A stretch of DNA of 64,000 nucleotides from Acidimicrobiales bacterium (GCA_041394265.1 JAWKIO010000005.1:4836001-4900000), one strand, 5' to 3'; positions 16,239 to 25,019 are shown, numbered from the stretch's first letter. Translations and numbers: made by a program. Notes: generated by a model not told the origin, from the sequence alone.

Positions 16239-17348
16239 GTCAGAGAGCATGTCGGCGTTCTCGGGTTCGAGGTCGTGGAACATGCCGGTGGTGACGCGGG
16301 CCTTGGACTCGGCGAGTTCGTTGATCCGCATGATGAGTTGGTTGAGCCGGGCGAAGCTGCGGTCGTTGAACTCGAGGGCGATGCGGGGAAGGGTCACGTG
16401 GTCGTCGGTTTCGACCTCGGCGTTGGTCACCTCGATGGGCTCGATGGCGCCGTCGACGATGATGTCGCCGAACTCGTCGTTGAGCCGTGCCAGCGCCTCC
16501 GACGACACGGGCGTGTTGGTCCGGATCACGAGGCGGCGACCGACGTAGCGCATGGAATGGAAGCACGAGTAGTAGTCGGCGATGTAGTCGGCGGCCGCTT
16601 CGGGGTCGTGCGTGTGGAACACCAGCGACGTGTCGACGTCGCCGATCATCCCGTTGGCGAGCAGGCCTTCCTCGACGAACCGCAGCAGCGATGACCAGTA
16701 GTTCGAACCTGGATGGTCGAGCATCACGATCGGCGCGGGGTAGGCCTTGCCGGTCTGGATCAGCGTGATCAACTCGAAGGTCTCGTCGAGCGTGCCGAAC
16801 CCACCGGGCAACAAGACGAACCCGTCGCTCTCCTTCATGAAGAACAGCTTGCGGGTGAAGAAGTAGCGGAAGGTCGCGAGCTTGGGATCTCGATCGATGA
16901 TCTCGGAGGCCCGCTGTTCGAACGGCAGCACGATGTTGACGCCGAAGCTGTTCTCGACGCCGGCACCTTCGATGCAGGCGGTCATGATGCCGGGCCCGGC
17001 ACCGCTGATGATCATCCAGTCGCGTTCGGCGATCTTGGCTCCGAAACTGCGGGCCAGCTCGTAGTCGGGGTGATCGGGTGAGGTGCGGGCCGACCCGAAG
17101 ATCGTGCACTTCGCTCGGCCCCGATAGGGGGAGAACACCCGCCAGGCGTTGAGCATCTCGACCATCGACTGCGAGGCAATCTTGAGTTCGAGACGATCGA
17201 CCTCGGCCGCGTCCATGTCGAGCGCGGTCACGATCATCCGGCGGACCAGATCGTCGTTGTTGTCACGACCGACCGCCGCCGTGAGCTCGCTCAGCAGGCG
17301 GTCGACCTGTCCTTCGCCGTACATACTCCGAGCTCGTGGTGCGCTCAT
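16236..17348 (-). CDS. LOG family / TIGR00730-like Rossmann-fold protein
   Basis: A 370-residue protein with a central LOG (lysine decarboxylase-like) domain: CTIFGSARTSPDHPDYELA, ISGAGPGIMTACIEGA, FFTRKLFFMKESDGFVLLPGGFGTLDETFELI, the last being the PGGxGTxxE signature. Classical LOG proteins are about 190 residues and release cytokinin bases from nucleotide monophosphates. This one has an N-terminal helical extension of about 75 residues and a C-terminal extension of about 120, so it belongs to the longer bacterial branch, whose substrate (probably a nucleotide) is not established. Stands alone, ended by a hairpin. Confidence 0.85.
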   Translation of the reverse strand: MSAPRARSMYGEGQVDRLLSELTAAVGRDNNDDLVRRMIVTALDMDAAEVDRLELKIASQSMVEMLNAWRVFSPYRGRAKCTIFGSARTSPDHPDYELARSFGAKIAERDWMIISGAGPGIMTACIEGAGVENSFGVNIVLPFEQRASEIIDRDPKLATFRYFFTRKLFFMKESDGFVLLPGGFGTLDETFELITLIQTGKAYPAPIVMLDHPGSNYWSSLLRFVEEGLLANGMIGDVDTSLVFHTHDPEAAADYIADYYSCFHSMRYVGRRLVIRTNTPVSSEALARLNDEFGDIIVDGAIEPIEVTNAEVETDDHVTLPRIALEFNDRSFARLNQLIMRINELAESKARVTTGMFHDLEPENADMLSD

Positions 17349-17431
17349 CCTGGTGGCCTCCGAGTGCCTCGCCGGTGAGGGCGGGTCACGCTAGATGGTG
17401 TGGTCGCTCCAGGGTGACACACTCGGAGCGT

Positions 17432-19873
17432 TCAGGTGTGCACGATGTCACCGACTCGTTCGTACAGCGTCGTGCGCTGCACCAGGCGTCGGCCGATCGG
17501 TTCGACCAGCGCCCGGAAGTCGTCGACCCCCACGTCGGTGCCGTGCGACGCTCCCGCAGCTCGCGAGATGTTCTCGTCCATCAACGTGCCGCCGACATCG
17601 TTGCAGCCGGCCTGGAGTAGCTGGCGGACAGCGTCGAAGCCGATCTTCACCCAGCCGGACTGGATGTTGGGGATGTCGTTGCGATAGGCGATACGGGCAA
17701 CGGCGTGGACGAGCAGGTTCTCGCGGAACGTCGGTCCTCGCCGAGCCTTCTTCTGCAGGTAGATCGGCGCCGCCATGTGGACGAACGGGAGACCGACGAA
17801 CTCGGTGAAGCCACCCGTCTCGCGCTGCAACGCGCGCGTGGCGAGGAGGTGTCGCACCCAGCTCTCGGGTTGCTCGACCGCTCCGAACATGATGGTCACG
17901 TTGGAGCGCAGCCCCACGCCGTGGGCCGTGCGATGGGCGTCGAGCCATTCCTCGGTGTCGATCTTGTCAGGACACAGCAACTGCCGCACCGGGTCGTCGA
18001 GGATCTCGGCCGCCGTGCCCGGCAGCGTCTTCAAGCCGGCGTCCATCAAGCGTTGGAGGTACTGGTCGAGCGGCTCACCCAACCGCTTGGCCCCTTCAGT
18101 CACCTCGAGTGCGGTGAACCCGTGGATGTGCATGTCGGGACAGGCTTCGTGCACGGCGCGGGCGACGTCGATGTAGTAGTCGCCGTCGAAGTCGGGGTGG
18201 ATGCCGCCCTGGAGACACACCTCGGTGGCGCCGACCTCGTGGGCCTCGACAACTCGCCGTTGCAGCTCCTCGAGCGTGAGCAGGTACGGCTTGCCTCGAA
18301 GGTTCAGGCTCAGCGGACCCTTGGAGAACCCGCAGAATCGGCACTTGAAGGTGCAGACGTTCGTGTAGTTGATGTTGCGGTTCTTCACGAACGTGACGTC
18401 GTCGCCAACGATCGTCTGCCGCAGCTCGTCGGCCACCTCCGCGATCGCCGCGACCTCGGGACCGCGGGCTCGGAAGAGGGTGAGCAGTTCGTCCTCGCCG
18501 ACCTCGTCACCGTTGCGCACGCCGTCGAGTACGTCGGCGACCGGACCGTCGAATCTCGGACCCGCGCCGCGGCCGGTGACCATGGTGGGTGGCGTGACCG
18601 GCGCACCGGAGTACCACTGGGTCGATCGGTCGCCGATCAGGATGACGTCGGCACCGTCGTCGCCCGTGGTCACGAACTCGGCTCGCTCCGGGAACACCGC
18701 ACCGGGATCATCCCGCGCCATTCCTTCGGCGTCGGAGCGGTCGAGCACGGTGAAACGTAGCGACGGGTCGAGCCAACGTCCTTCCGCCGGCGAGTCGGCG
18801 GTCGGGCTGAGTTCGGCCAGTGCGAACTCGGGATAGATCGTGAGGCGTGGCGCCAGTGTGAAGCCCGCACCCTCGGTGACCTCGCGCAGACGATCGAGCG
18901 CAGGCCATGGGCGCTCGGGGTTGACGTGATCGGCCGTGACGGGTGAGACGCCGCCCCAGTCGTCGATGCCGGCAGCGAGCAACGGGGCGAAGTCGTCACT
19001 CAGGTTCGGCGGCGCCTGCAGGTGCACATCGATGGGAAGGATGAGTCGGGCCAGTGCGATCGCCCGCCGGTACGGCTCATCGGGTGCTGGCGCGTGCTTC
19101 CACATCGCCGTCCCCGCCTTGGGCAGGAAGTTCTGCACGATGACCTCTTGCACGTGACCATGCCGGGCGTGACTGTCGGCGATGGCAAGCAAGGCGTCGA
19201 TGCGGTCGGCCTCGTTCTCGCCGATGCCGACAAGGATCCCGGTGGTGAACGCGATGCCGAGTTCGCCGGCCGCCTCAAGCGTGGCCAGGCGTCGGTCGGG
19301 CACCTTGTCGGGGGCGTTGGCGTGCGCCGCGAGATCGGTGCGGAGCGTTTCCAGCATCATCCCCTGACTGGGGGCGACTGGCCGGAGCACCGCCAGTTCC
19401 TCGGGGTGGAGGGCGCCGGCGTTGGCGTGGGGCAGGAGTCCGGTTTCGTCGATGACGAGGCGGGCCATGGCCGCCAGGTAGTCGACGGTCGAGTCGAAGC
19501 CTCGTTCGGCCAGCCAGGCCGCGGCTTGTGGGTAGCGCAACTCGGGTCGCTCGCCGAGGGTGAAGAGGGCCTCGTGGCAACCGGCGCGAGCGCCCTGCTT
19601 GGCGATCCGCACGACCTCGGCCGGCTCGAGGAACGGAGCGTCGAGTCGGGCCGGCGGCTGGGCGAACGTGCAGTACCCGCACTGGTCACGACACAGCATG
19701 GTGAGGGGAATGAACACCTTCGGCGAATAGGTGATCCGATTGCCAAAGGCGCGATCGCGGCGCGATCGGGCACGAGCGAGCAGTTCGTCGGTGCTGAGCT
19801 CGGTGAGTGCGTGAGCTGCTGCCGGGGTGGCGGGGGCGTCGATCACGCTGGTGGCGTTGGACTGAGGATTCAA
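17432..19873 (-). CDS. fbiC: FO synthase, bifunctional CofG/CofH type
   Basis: An 813-residue fusion of two radical-SAM enzymes. The N-terminal CofG half carries CRDQCGYCTF (4Fe-4S CxxxCxxC, about residue 60) and the C-terminal CofH half carries CTFKCRFCGF (about residue 535). Together they make the 5-deazaflavin chromophore FO of coenzyme F420 from tyrosine and a flavin-pathway diaminouracil. The fused form is typical of actinobacteria. The frame begins at TTG 19873, overlapping the HxlR gene stop (TTGA), which implies coupling; a GTG at 19846 is an alternative. The LLM-class oxidoreductase at 60317 is a likely F420 user. Confidence 0.96.
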   Translation of the reverse strand: MNPQSNATSVIDAPATPAAAHALTELSTDELLARARSRRDRAFGNRITYSPKVFIPLTMLCRDQCGYCTFAQPPARLDAPFLEPAEVVRIAKQGARAGCHEALFTLGERPELRYPQAAAWLAERGFDSTVDYLAAMARLVIDETGLLPHANAGALHPEELAVLRPVAPSQGMMLETLRTDLAAHANAPDKVPDRRLATLEAAGELGIAFTTGILVGIGENEADRIDALLAIADSHARHGHVQEVIVQNFLPKAGTAMWKHAPAPDEPYRRAIALARLILPIDVHLQAPPNLSDDFAPLLAAGIDDWGGVSPVTADHVNPERPWPALDRLREVTEGAGFTLAPRLTIYPEFALAELSPTADSPAEGRWLDPSLRFTVLDRSDAEGMARDDPGAVFPERAEFVTTGDDGADVILIGDRSTQWYSGAPVTPPTMVTGRGAGPRFDGPVADVLDGVRNGDEVGEDELLTLFRARGPEVAAIAEVADELRQTIVGDDVTFVKNRNINYTNVCTFKCRFCGFSKGPLSLNLRGKPYLLTLEELQRRVVEAHEVGATEVCLQGGIHPDFDGDYYIDVARAVHEACPDMHIHGFTALEVTEGAKRLGEPLDQYLQRLMDAGLKTLPGTAAEILDDPVRQLLCPDKIDTEEWLDAHRTAHGVGLRSNVTIMFGAVEQPESWVRHLLATRALQRETGGFTEFVGLPFVHMAAPIYLQKKARRGPTFRENLLVHAVARIAYRNDIPNIQSGWVKIGFDAVRQLLQAGCNDVGGTLMDENISRAAGASHGTDVGVDDFRALVEPIGRRLVQRTTLYERVGDIVHT

Positions 19874-20346
19874 GGTGAAACACTTCCTGCCTCGATGGGC
19901 GGATGGGCGAGGGAGCCGGCCTGGCTCCGAACTTTCCCGGGCGTGACGGCTTCATTGCAGGTCGGGCACGACACGTGCTGTTCGAGCGGCGTGCCACACG
20001 CCTCATGCACGAGCACGACGGGTGGGTTGCCGTCGGCGTACCACTCGTCACCCCACTTCATGAGCGCGATCAGGGCCGGCGAGAGATCGGCTCCCTTGGC
20101 CGTGAGCCGGTAGTCGTAGCGAGCCGGCCGTTCCTGGTAGGCCACTTTCTCGACGACACCGTGTTCGACGAGACGTTTGAGCCGGTCCGACAGAAGGTTC
20201 TTCGCGATCCCGAGATCGTCGACCAGGTCGGAGAAGCGGCGCACGCCACGGAACAGGTCACGGAGCACCAGGAGCGTCCAGCGGTCACCGATCACATCGA
20301 GCGTCGCTTCGATCGAGCATGCCTCGTGAGTGCCGGATGTAGCCAT
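19870..20346 (-). CDS. HxlR-family winged-helix transcriptional regulator
   Basis: A 158-residue protein with the HxlR signature: ACSIEATLDVIGDRWTLLVLRDLFRGVRRFSDL, then LSDRLKRLVEHGVVEKVAYQERPARYDYRLTAKG. The C-terminal extension has two CxxC-like cysteines (ACGTPLEQHVSCPTC), which may bind zinc. ATG 20346 is preferred to the upstream TTG because TACGTT lies seven bases before it. It is divergent from alkB and directly coupled to fbiC, so it may respond to redox or electrophile stress and influence F420 synthesis. That role is inferred from position. Confidence 0.88.
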   Translation of the reverse strand: MATSGTHEACSIEATLDVIGDRWTLLVLRDLFRGVRRFSDLVDDLGIAKNLLSDRLKRLVEHGVVEKVAYQERPARYDYRLTAKGADLSPALIALMKWGDEWYADGNPPVVLVHEACGTPLEQHVSCPTCNEAVTPGKVRSQAGSLAHPPIEAGSVSP

Positions 20347-20353
20347 CGGCGGC

Positions 20354-20359
20354 AACGTA
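20354..20359 (-). promoter_or_regulatory. Putative -10 box, leaderless promoter of hxlR-fbiC
   Basis: On the reverse strand TACGTT lies seven bases before ATG 20346. It decides the start codon. Confidence 0.5.
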
Positions 20360-20442
20360 GACGAGTCGGTTGCAAATCACAACTTGCTCGAATGTGAACG
20401 AGACCAAGATCGAGTCGTCGAGGTCTCGATTCGGTCTTGCAC

Positions 20443-20448
20443 TATGAT
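20443..20448 (+). promoter_or_regulatory. -10 box of alkB
   Basis: TATGAT is close to the -10 consensus and ends seven bases before ATG 20456, so the message would be leaderless. It overlaps the LexA-type box by one base. Confidence 0.6.
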
Positions 20449-20463
20449 CGAACACATGTTCGT
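20448..20463. promoter_or_regulatory. LexA-type SOS box over the alkB start
   Basis: TCGAACACATGTTCGT matches the Gram-positive/actinobacterial SOS pattern TCGAAC-N4-GTTCGA except for the final base. It covers the -10 edge, the transcription start and the ATG at 20456. LexA bound here would block initiation, so alkB should be induced by DNA damage. Confidence 0.7.
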
Positions 20464-21091
20464 TCGCACGACGGCAACCACCGAGCGGTGCCCGATCCAG
20501 GGGTCGCTCCTCACGATGGGCGAGCCCGGTGTCCCCGTTTCCGTCGGTCCGCTCCGTCGGATCGACCTCGATCACGGCGCTTGGATCGATCACGCGCCGG
20601 GATGGCTGCCGGGCGCCGACGCCTGGTTCGATCGCCTGGTGTCCGGCCTCACCTGGCAGCATGCACGGCGCCCGATGTACGACCGAGTCGTCGACGTGCC
20701 GCGACTGATCTGGTCACACGATCAACCCGACCTTGGGCCAACCGAACTCCAGGTCGTCGAGCACCTGCGTGCTGTCGCCTCGAAGCTCGCCGACCACTAC
20801 CGGCGTCCCCTGCCGCGGCTCCATGCCAACTTCTACCGAGACGGTGATGATTCGGTCGCCTGGCACCCTGACTCCGTCGATTGCCCGAGCGACGCACTCG
20901 TCGCGATCGTCTCACTCGGAGCTGCTCGCACGTTTGCCGTCCGCCCACTCGGCGGTGGATCCACCCACCGATTCCAACTCGGGCGAGGCGACCTCCTCGT
21001 GATGGGCGGGACCACACAGCAGTACTACGAACACGGTGTCCCAAAGGTGGCGATGGCAGCACCCCGCATCAGCGTGATGTTCCGGAGTTGA
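20456..21091 (+). CDS. alkB: AlkB-like 2-oxoglutarate/Fe(II)-dependent DNA repair dioxygenase
   Basis: A 211-residue protein with the AlkB core: HANFYRDGDDSVAWHPDS (Fe ligands in HPD), VAIVSLGAARTFAVRP, and then GDLLVMGGTTQQYYEHGVPK with the third Fe ligand His and a PRISVMFR motif holding the 2-oxoglutarate-binding Arg. AlkB proteins remove methyl or ethyl groups from N1-methyladenine and N3-methylcytosine by oxidative dealkylation. I take ATG 20456 as start because a TATGAT box precedes it by seven bases; ATG 20444 in the same frame would overlap that box. A LexA-type box lies on the start. Confidence 0.9.
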   Translation: MFVRTTATTERCPIQGSLLTMGEPGVPVSVGPLRRIDLDHGAWIDHAPGWLPGADAWFDRLVSGLTWQHARRPMYDRVVDVPRLIWSHDQPDLGPTELQVVEHLRAVASKLADHYRRPLPRLHANFYRDGDDSVAWHPDSVDCPSDALVAIVSLGAARTFAVRPLGGGSTHRFQLGRGDLLVMGGTTQQYYEHGVPKVAMAAPRISVMFRS

Positions 21092-21133
21092 CCTCCCGAT
21101 GGCGGTCATCGACCCCGCCGGACGTCGCGGACC

Positions 21134-21547
21134 TCAGCTCACCGGTGGCAGCAGCGTGTACGGCACCATCCGGTACTCGCCGGTGTCGATCCGCAGCGAA
21201 GCGATCACCGTGCCGTAGCGGTCGAAGGGGAGCTCGGCCCGAATCAGCCGGTAGTTGAACTTCCCCGGCTCGATCTGCAGCGGTTGCATGTTGCGAGCCA
21301 TCGGCTCGCTCGAACGATCGACGTCGCCCGCTTCGTCGGCCATGTGGAACACGGTCTCGAGTGCAGCGAACTCCCCACCGTTCGGTGGGTTCCACACCAG
21401 AACCACGAGATGCGGGGCGACCGTGCAGGGAACCGGCGCCGGTGCCGGGCCCGAGAACTGCACACCCGAGAGGTCGATCCGGGTCGTCGGACCGGGCTCT
21501 TGTCGCAGTGCGATGTCGTCCATGAACAGAGCGGCGATGATCTCCAT
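21134..21547 (-). CDS. Conserved hypothetical protein (DUF6941-like)
   Basis: A 137-residue mixed alpha/beta protein beginning MEIIAALFMDDIALRQEPG and ending YRMVPYTLLPPV. The pattern of a short N-terminal strand and a surface-exposed centre is like the small DUF6941 type, but I cannot confirm it by alignment. No signal peptide or membrane segment. It is divergent from the TetR gene with 21 bases between the starts and converges on alkB. Function unknown. Confidence 0.55.
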   Translation of the reverse strand: MEIIAALFMDDIALRQEPGPTTRIDLSGVQFSGPAPAPVPCTVAPHLVVLVWNPPNGGEFAALETVFHMADEAGDVDRSSEPMARNMQPLQIEPGKFNYRLIRAELPFDRYGTVIASLRIDTGEYRMVPYTLLPPVS

Positions 21548-21554
21548 GCACCGA

Positions 21555-21560
21555 TAGTGT
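21555..21560 (+). promoter_or_regulatory. Putative -10 box within a small palindrome before the TetR gene
   Basis: TAGTGT ends eight bases before ATG 21569. It is the centre of CCGA-TAGTG-TCGG, a 4-bp inverted repeat that could be an autoregulatory TetR site shared with the divergent gene. Confidence 0.4.
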
Positions 21561-21568
21561 CGGAGAGG

Positions 21569-22186
21569 ATGAGTGAAGCCTCAACCCGCGACGTGATTCT
21601 TCGTGAAGCACGTGCCTGCTTCGCTCGCCAGGGGTTCGAAGGCACGTCGCTCAACGACATCGCCGCCGGCGTCGGAATCCGACGACCGAGCCTCCTGCAC
21701 TACTTCCCATCGAAGGAAGCGATCTACCGCGAGGTCCTCACCGAGGCCCTGCTCGACTGGGGTCGACGACTCGATCGCCCCCTTCCCGACGACGCCACGT
21801 CGGGGTGGGAGCGAGTCGACGACGTGTTGAAGGTCAGCTTCGACTTCTTCGTCACGAACCCCGAAATCGTCGTGATCGTACGGCGTGAGGCGCTGACCGA
21901 GGAGAGCCATCTCGGCTTCGATCTCGGCGCAGCGCTGCGCCCGTACTACGAGCGGGCCGTCGACTTCTTCCGGCGAGAGATGGACCGCGGCGTTTTCCGC
22001 GAACACGACGCCGAGCACCTCGTCCTGACCGGCTACGGGGCCCTGTTGACGTACTTTTCCGACCACGCGCTCCTTCGTGGCCTGATCGACGTCGATCCGT
22101 ACGGGCCAGACGAGCTCCAACGGCGGTTTGCCCACATGAGAGCCTTCATCCGTTCGGCCCTCGAGCCGCCGGCCAAGGTCGACTGA
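21569..22186 (+). CDS. TetR-family transcriptional regulator
   Basis: A 205-residue protein. Residues 1-55 hold the TetR helix-turn-helix: TRDVILREARACFARQGFEGTSLNDIAAGVGIRRPSLLHYFPSKEAIY, the family's strongest signature. The remaining 150 residues are the variable helical ligand and dimer domain. Ligand unknown. ATG 21569 has a TAGTGT box eight bases upstream; upstream in-frame codons lie in the divergent gene. It could control the 21134 gene or a distant target, such as the palindrome upstream of the acyl-CoA dehydrogenase at 2824. Confidence 0.88.
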   Translation: MSEASTRDVILREARACFARQGFEGTSLNDIAAGVGIRRPSLLHYFPSKEAIYREVLTEALLDWGRRLDRPLPDDATSGWERVDDVLKVSFDFFVTNPEIVVIVRREALTEESHLGFDLGAALRPYYERAVDFFRREMDRGVFREHDAEHLVLTGYGALLTYFSDHALLRGLIDVDPYGPDELQRRFAHMRAFIRSALEPPAKVD

Positions 22187-22322
22187 ACCGGCAACGCCCG
22201 ACCTCGACCTCGATCGTTCGACGTCGGGATCGAACGAGAGTCACGCAGTGCATGCTTCGAGTCCCTAACATGCTCGATGTGCCTCGCCCCATCGTCACAT
22301 CGTGCGAGTTCGAGAGGGAGCA

Positions 22323-22754
22323 TTGACCACTTCACCACCTGCAGGGCCGCGTCCAACCTGGCTCGTCGTCGAAGACGAACCCGCCGATCAGCAGATGCTG
22401 GAGCGGGCGGTCGTCCAGGCCCGGGCCGAGGTCGACCTCGTGATCGTGGAGGACGGCCGGTCGTCGCTGCGGCATCTCGATGACGCCACGATGCTGCCGT
22501 CGCTGATCATGCTCGATCTCAACCTTCCCGACATCGCCGGCACCGACGTGCTCGCCGAGATTCGCGAGAACGCCCGCACCACCTCGATCCCGGTGCTCGT
22601 GCTCTCGGGGAGCAGCGACCAGCGCCTGATCGATACCGCCTACCGCAACGGCGCCAACGCGTACTTCGTCAAACCTGACACTCCAGACGAGCTCGTCGAG
22701 CTGGTCGGACGGATCCACGCCCACTGGCATCAGACCGCGGTACTGCCAACCTGA
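22323..22754 (+). CDS. Single-domain response regulator (Rcp1/CheY-like receiver)
   Basis: A 143-residue receiver domain with no output domain. Acidic pocket in VVEDEPADQQ, phosphorylated Asp in LIMLDLNLPD, Ser/Thr in VLSGSSD, and Lys in YFVKPDTPDE are all present, so it should be phosphorylatable. Lone receivers usually act as phosphate relays or protein-interaction switches. No histidine kinase lies next to it. Start is unsure: TTG 22323 follows a GAGGGAG site, while GTG 22302 would add seven residues. A palindrome CGTTCGA-N8-TCGAACG lies at 22214-22235, upstream of a TAACAT -10-like box at 22265. Confidence 0.82.
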   Translation: MTTSPPAGPRPTWLVVEDEPADQQMLERAVVQARAEVDLVIVEDGRSSLRHLDDATMLPSLIMLDLNLPDIAGTDVLAEIRENARTTSIPVLVLSGSSDQRLIDTAYRNGANAYFVKPDTPDELVELVGRIHAHWHQTAVLPT

Positions 22755-22817
22755 CGCTCGCGCTCGTGGCGGGTGATGCACCACGGGCGCCAAGTGGGCC
22801 TCCAGCGATCGGTGGAA

Positions 22818-22823
22818 TACAGT
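22818..22823 (+). promoter_or_regulatory. Putative -10 box, leaderless promoter of acyl-CoA synthetase operon
   Basis: TACAGT ends seven bases before the ATG at 22831. Confidence 0.5.
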
Positions 22824-22830
22824 CGCCGCC

Positions 22831-23484
22831 ATGAGTCGCACGCTGTCAGAACAGCAATCCAAGGAACTGCTCACGCCGTTCGGTATTCCCTTCCTTCCCG
22901 AGCATGTGGTCGACACTGCCGAGGCGGCGGTGAGCGCCGCCGATCAGGTCGGGTACCCGGTCGTGGTCAAGCTGAACGGTGATGCCATCGCCCACAAGAC
23001 CGAGCGTGGACTCGTGCGGCTCTCACTGGGCGACGCCGCAGCGGTACGCACCGCCGGTGCCGAACTGCTCGCTGCGGCAACCCCCGAAGACGGTCCGGTG
23101 TCGCTCCTCGTCGCTCCGATGGTGAAGTCCAACCGCGAGTTCATCTGTGGCGTGTCGACCGACCAGCAGTTCGGTCGCACCGTGCTCCTCGGCGTCGGCG
23201 GCATCCTGGCCGAAGCCATCGCCGATGTGACCCTCCGTCTGGTGCCCATCACCGAAGCCGACGCAAACGAGATGGTCGACGAACTCGCCACCCAAGACCT
23301 CCTGGGGGCCTTCCGGGGCGAGGCCGAAGTCGACCGCCGCGCATTGGCGTCGGTCCTGGTGTCGCTGTCGCAGGCGGCCGAGCAGTCGCCATCGATTGCA
23401 TCGATCGACTTGAATCCCGTACTCATCAACAACGGTGGACCCGTCGCAGTCGATGCGCTGGTCGAGCTCGCCGAGGAAGGCTGA
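22831..23484 (+). CDS. ADP-forming acyl-CoA synthetase, beta (ATP-grasp) subunit
   Basis: A 217-residue ATP-grasp protein: SEQQSKELLTPFGIPFLPEHVV, VGYPVVVKLNGDAIAHKTERGLVRLSL (the ATP-grasp lysine and phosphate loop), LLVAPMVKSNREFICGV, and near the C-terminus SIDLNPVLI with the metal-binding residues. This is the ATP-binding half of acetate-CoA ligase (ADP-forming)-type enzymes, which interconvert acyl-CoA plus ADP and phosphate with acid plus ATP. The alpha subunit follows after one base. Acyl specificity is unknown; this branch in actinobacteria may use acids larger than acetate. Confidence 0.85.
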   Translation: MSRTLSEQQSKELLTPFGIPFLPEHVVDTAEAAVSAADQVGYPVVVKLNGDAIAHKTERGLVRLSLGDAAAVRTAGAELLAAATPEDGPVSLLVAPMVKSNREFICGVSTDQQFGRTVLLGVGGILAEAIADVTLRLVPITEADANEMVDELATQDLLGAFRGEAEVDRRALASVLVSLSQAAEQSPSIASIDLNPVLINNGGPVAVDALVELAEEG

Positions 23485-23485
23485 C

Positions 23486-24952
23486 ATGTCCACCACGTTG
23501 ACCCCCGCGCACTTCGCTGCGCTGTTCGAGCCCCGCGGTGTCCTCGTTGCCGGCGCCTCCACGCATCCCGGCAAGTTCGGCTTCGTCAGCCTCCACAACA
23601 TTCTCGCCAACGGCTACGCAGGCCAGGTCTTCGCCACCAACCGCGACGGCGCCGAGGTGCTCGGGATCACGTCGGTGGCCGACGTCGCCGACCTGCCTGA
23701 CGGCGAGATCGACCTCGTGTTCGTCTGCACCCCGGCGGCGGCAAATCCTGAGCTCCTCCGTTCCTGCGCGACCAAAGGCATCAAGGCCGCCTTCGTCACC
23801 TCGGCTGGTTATGGCGAGGCCGGTGAGGCCGGCATCGCGGCCCAGGCCGATCTGGTGGAGCTGGCCGAGGAACTCGACATGCTCCTCGCCGGTCCGAACG
23901 GCCAGGGTGTGGTCTCCACGCCCGCCAACCTGTGTGCCCAGATCGTCGCCCCGCACCCGCCGGCCGGCCGTATCGGGGTGGCGTCACAGTCCGGCAACTT
24001 CGTGTCGTCGTTCCTCAACTGGTCCCGAGCCACCGGTGTCGGCATCTCTCGAGCCGTCAGCGCCGGCAACGCCGCAGCGGTGAACGTCGCCGACTACCTC
24101 GACTTCTACGCAGCCGACGATCACACCGCCGTCGGCCTCGCCTACGTCGAGGGAATCGAAGACGGACGAGCGTTCTACGACCGCATCAAGGAAATCGCGG
24201 CCAAGAAGCCCATGGTGCTGGTGAAAGGTGGCGCCACCGCCGGCGGCGCACGAGCCGCAGCGAGCCATACCGGCAGCCTCGCCACCGACGATCGAGTATT
24301 CGACGGCGCAATGCGCCAGGCCGGCGTCATCCGCGCCGCCACGGTCGAGGAGGCATTCGAGGCTGCCGCCACGTTCGCGACGCAGCCACTGCCCAAGGGA
24401 AACCGAGTCGTGGTCATGACCACGGCCGGCGGCTGGGGCGTGGTCACCGCCGACGCCATCCATTCCAGCAGCCTCGAACTGATGACCCTGCCCGACGACC
24501 TCCTGGCCGAGATCGACCAGCACCTCCCACCGCGCTGGAGCCGGAACAACCCCGTCGACCTTGCCGGTGGCGAAACCCGAGACACCATCCCCGAGGTCAT
24601 GTCGATCATCGCCAACCACCCCGATGTCGACGCCATCATCTACCTGGGTCTCGGCATCCAGTCGAACCAGGCCCGGATGATGAAGGAGGGGCCGTTCTAC
24701 CCCGACCACGGGCTGGAGCGGATCGTCGCCTACCACGAACGCCAGGACGCCCGATTCGCCGAAGCGGCCGACGAGATCTCGCGAGCAACGGGCAAGCCGA
24801 TTCTGACCGCCACCGAACTGGCCATCGCCGACCCCGACAATCCGGGGCCAGCGGCGGTGCGGGCCAGCGGGCGACTCTGCTACGCAACCGCGAACCGGGC
24901 GGTCACTGCCCTCGAGCACCTGTATCGCTACTCCCTGTTCCAGCAGCGTTGA
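23486..24952 (+). CDS. ADP-forming acyl-CoA synthetase, alpha (CoA-binding) subunit
   Basis: A 488-residue protein with an N-terminal Rossmann CoA-binding domain (FEPRGVLVAGASTHPGKFG), succinyl-CoA synthetase-like middle (GRIGVASQSGNFVSSFLNW), and the catalytic histidine in AASHTGSLATDD (about residue 269), which carries phosphate between the subunits. It is separated by one base from the ATP-grasp subunit, so both halves are co-translated. The pair makes ATP from acyl-CoA or activates acids with ATP, a link to the beta-oxidation genes elsewhere in the window. Confidence 0.88.
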   Translation: MSTTLTPAHFAALFEPRGVLVAGASTHPGKFGFVSLHNILANGYAGQVFATNRDGAEVLGITSVADVADLPDGEIDLVFVCTPAAANPELLRSCATKGIKAAFVTSAGYGEAGEAGIAAQADLVELAEELDMLLAGPNGQGVVSTPANLCAQIVAPHPPAGRIGVASQSGNFVSSFLNWSRATGVGISRAVSAGNAAAVNVADYLDFYAADDHTAVGLAYVEGIEDGRAFYDRIKEIAAKKPMVLVKGGATAGGARAAASHTGSLATDDRVFDGAMRQAGVIRAATVEEAFEAAATFATQPLPKGNRVVVMTTAGGWGVVTADAIHSSSLELMTLPDDLLAEIDQHLPPRWSRNNPVDLAGGETRDTIPEVMSIIANHPDVDAIIYLGLGIQSNQARMMKEGPFYPDHGLERIVAYHERQDARFAEAADEISRATGKPILTATELAIADPDNPGPAAVRASGRLCYATANRAVTALEHLYRYSLFQQR

Positions 24953-24968
24953 CCCGGAGCGTTCGCCC

Positions 24969-25019
24969 CGTCATTCGAGAACGCCCGTCCTTCGAGAACC
25001 CCAGTCATTCAAGAACGAC
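24969..25019. repeat. Three 17-bp imperfect direct repeats upstream of dacB
   Basis: Units CGTCATTCGAGAACGCC (24969), CGTCCTTCGAGAACCCC (24986) and AGTCATTCAAGAACGAC (25003) follow head to tail. They lie directly before the TAAGTT box at 25030-25035 and the dacB ATG at 25045. The arrangement looks like iterated binding sites of a regulator rather than coding sequence. Confidence 0.75.
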
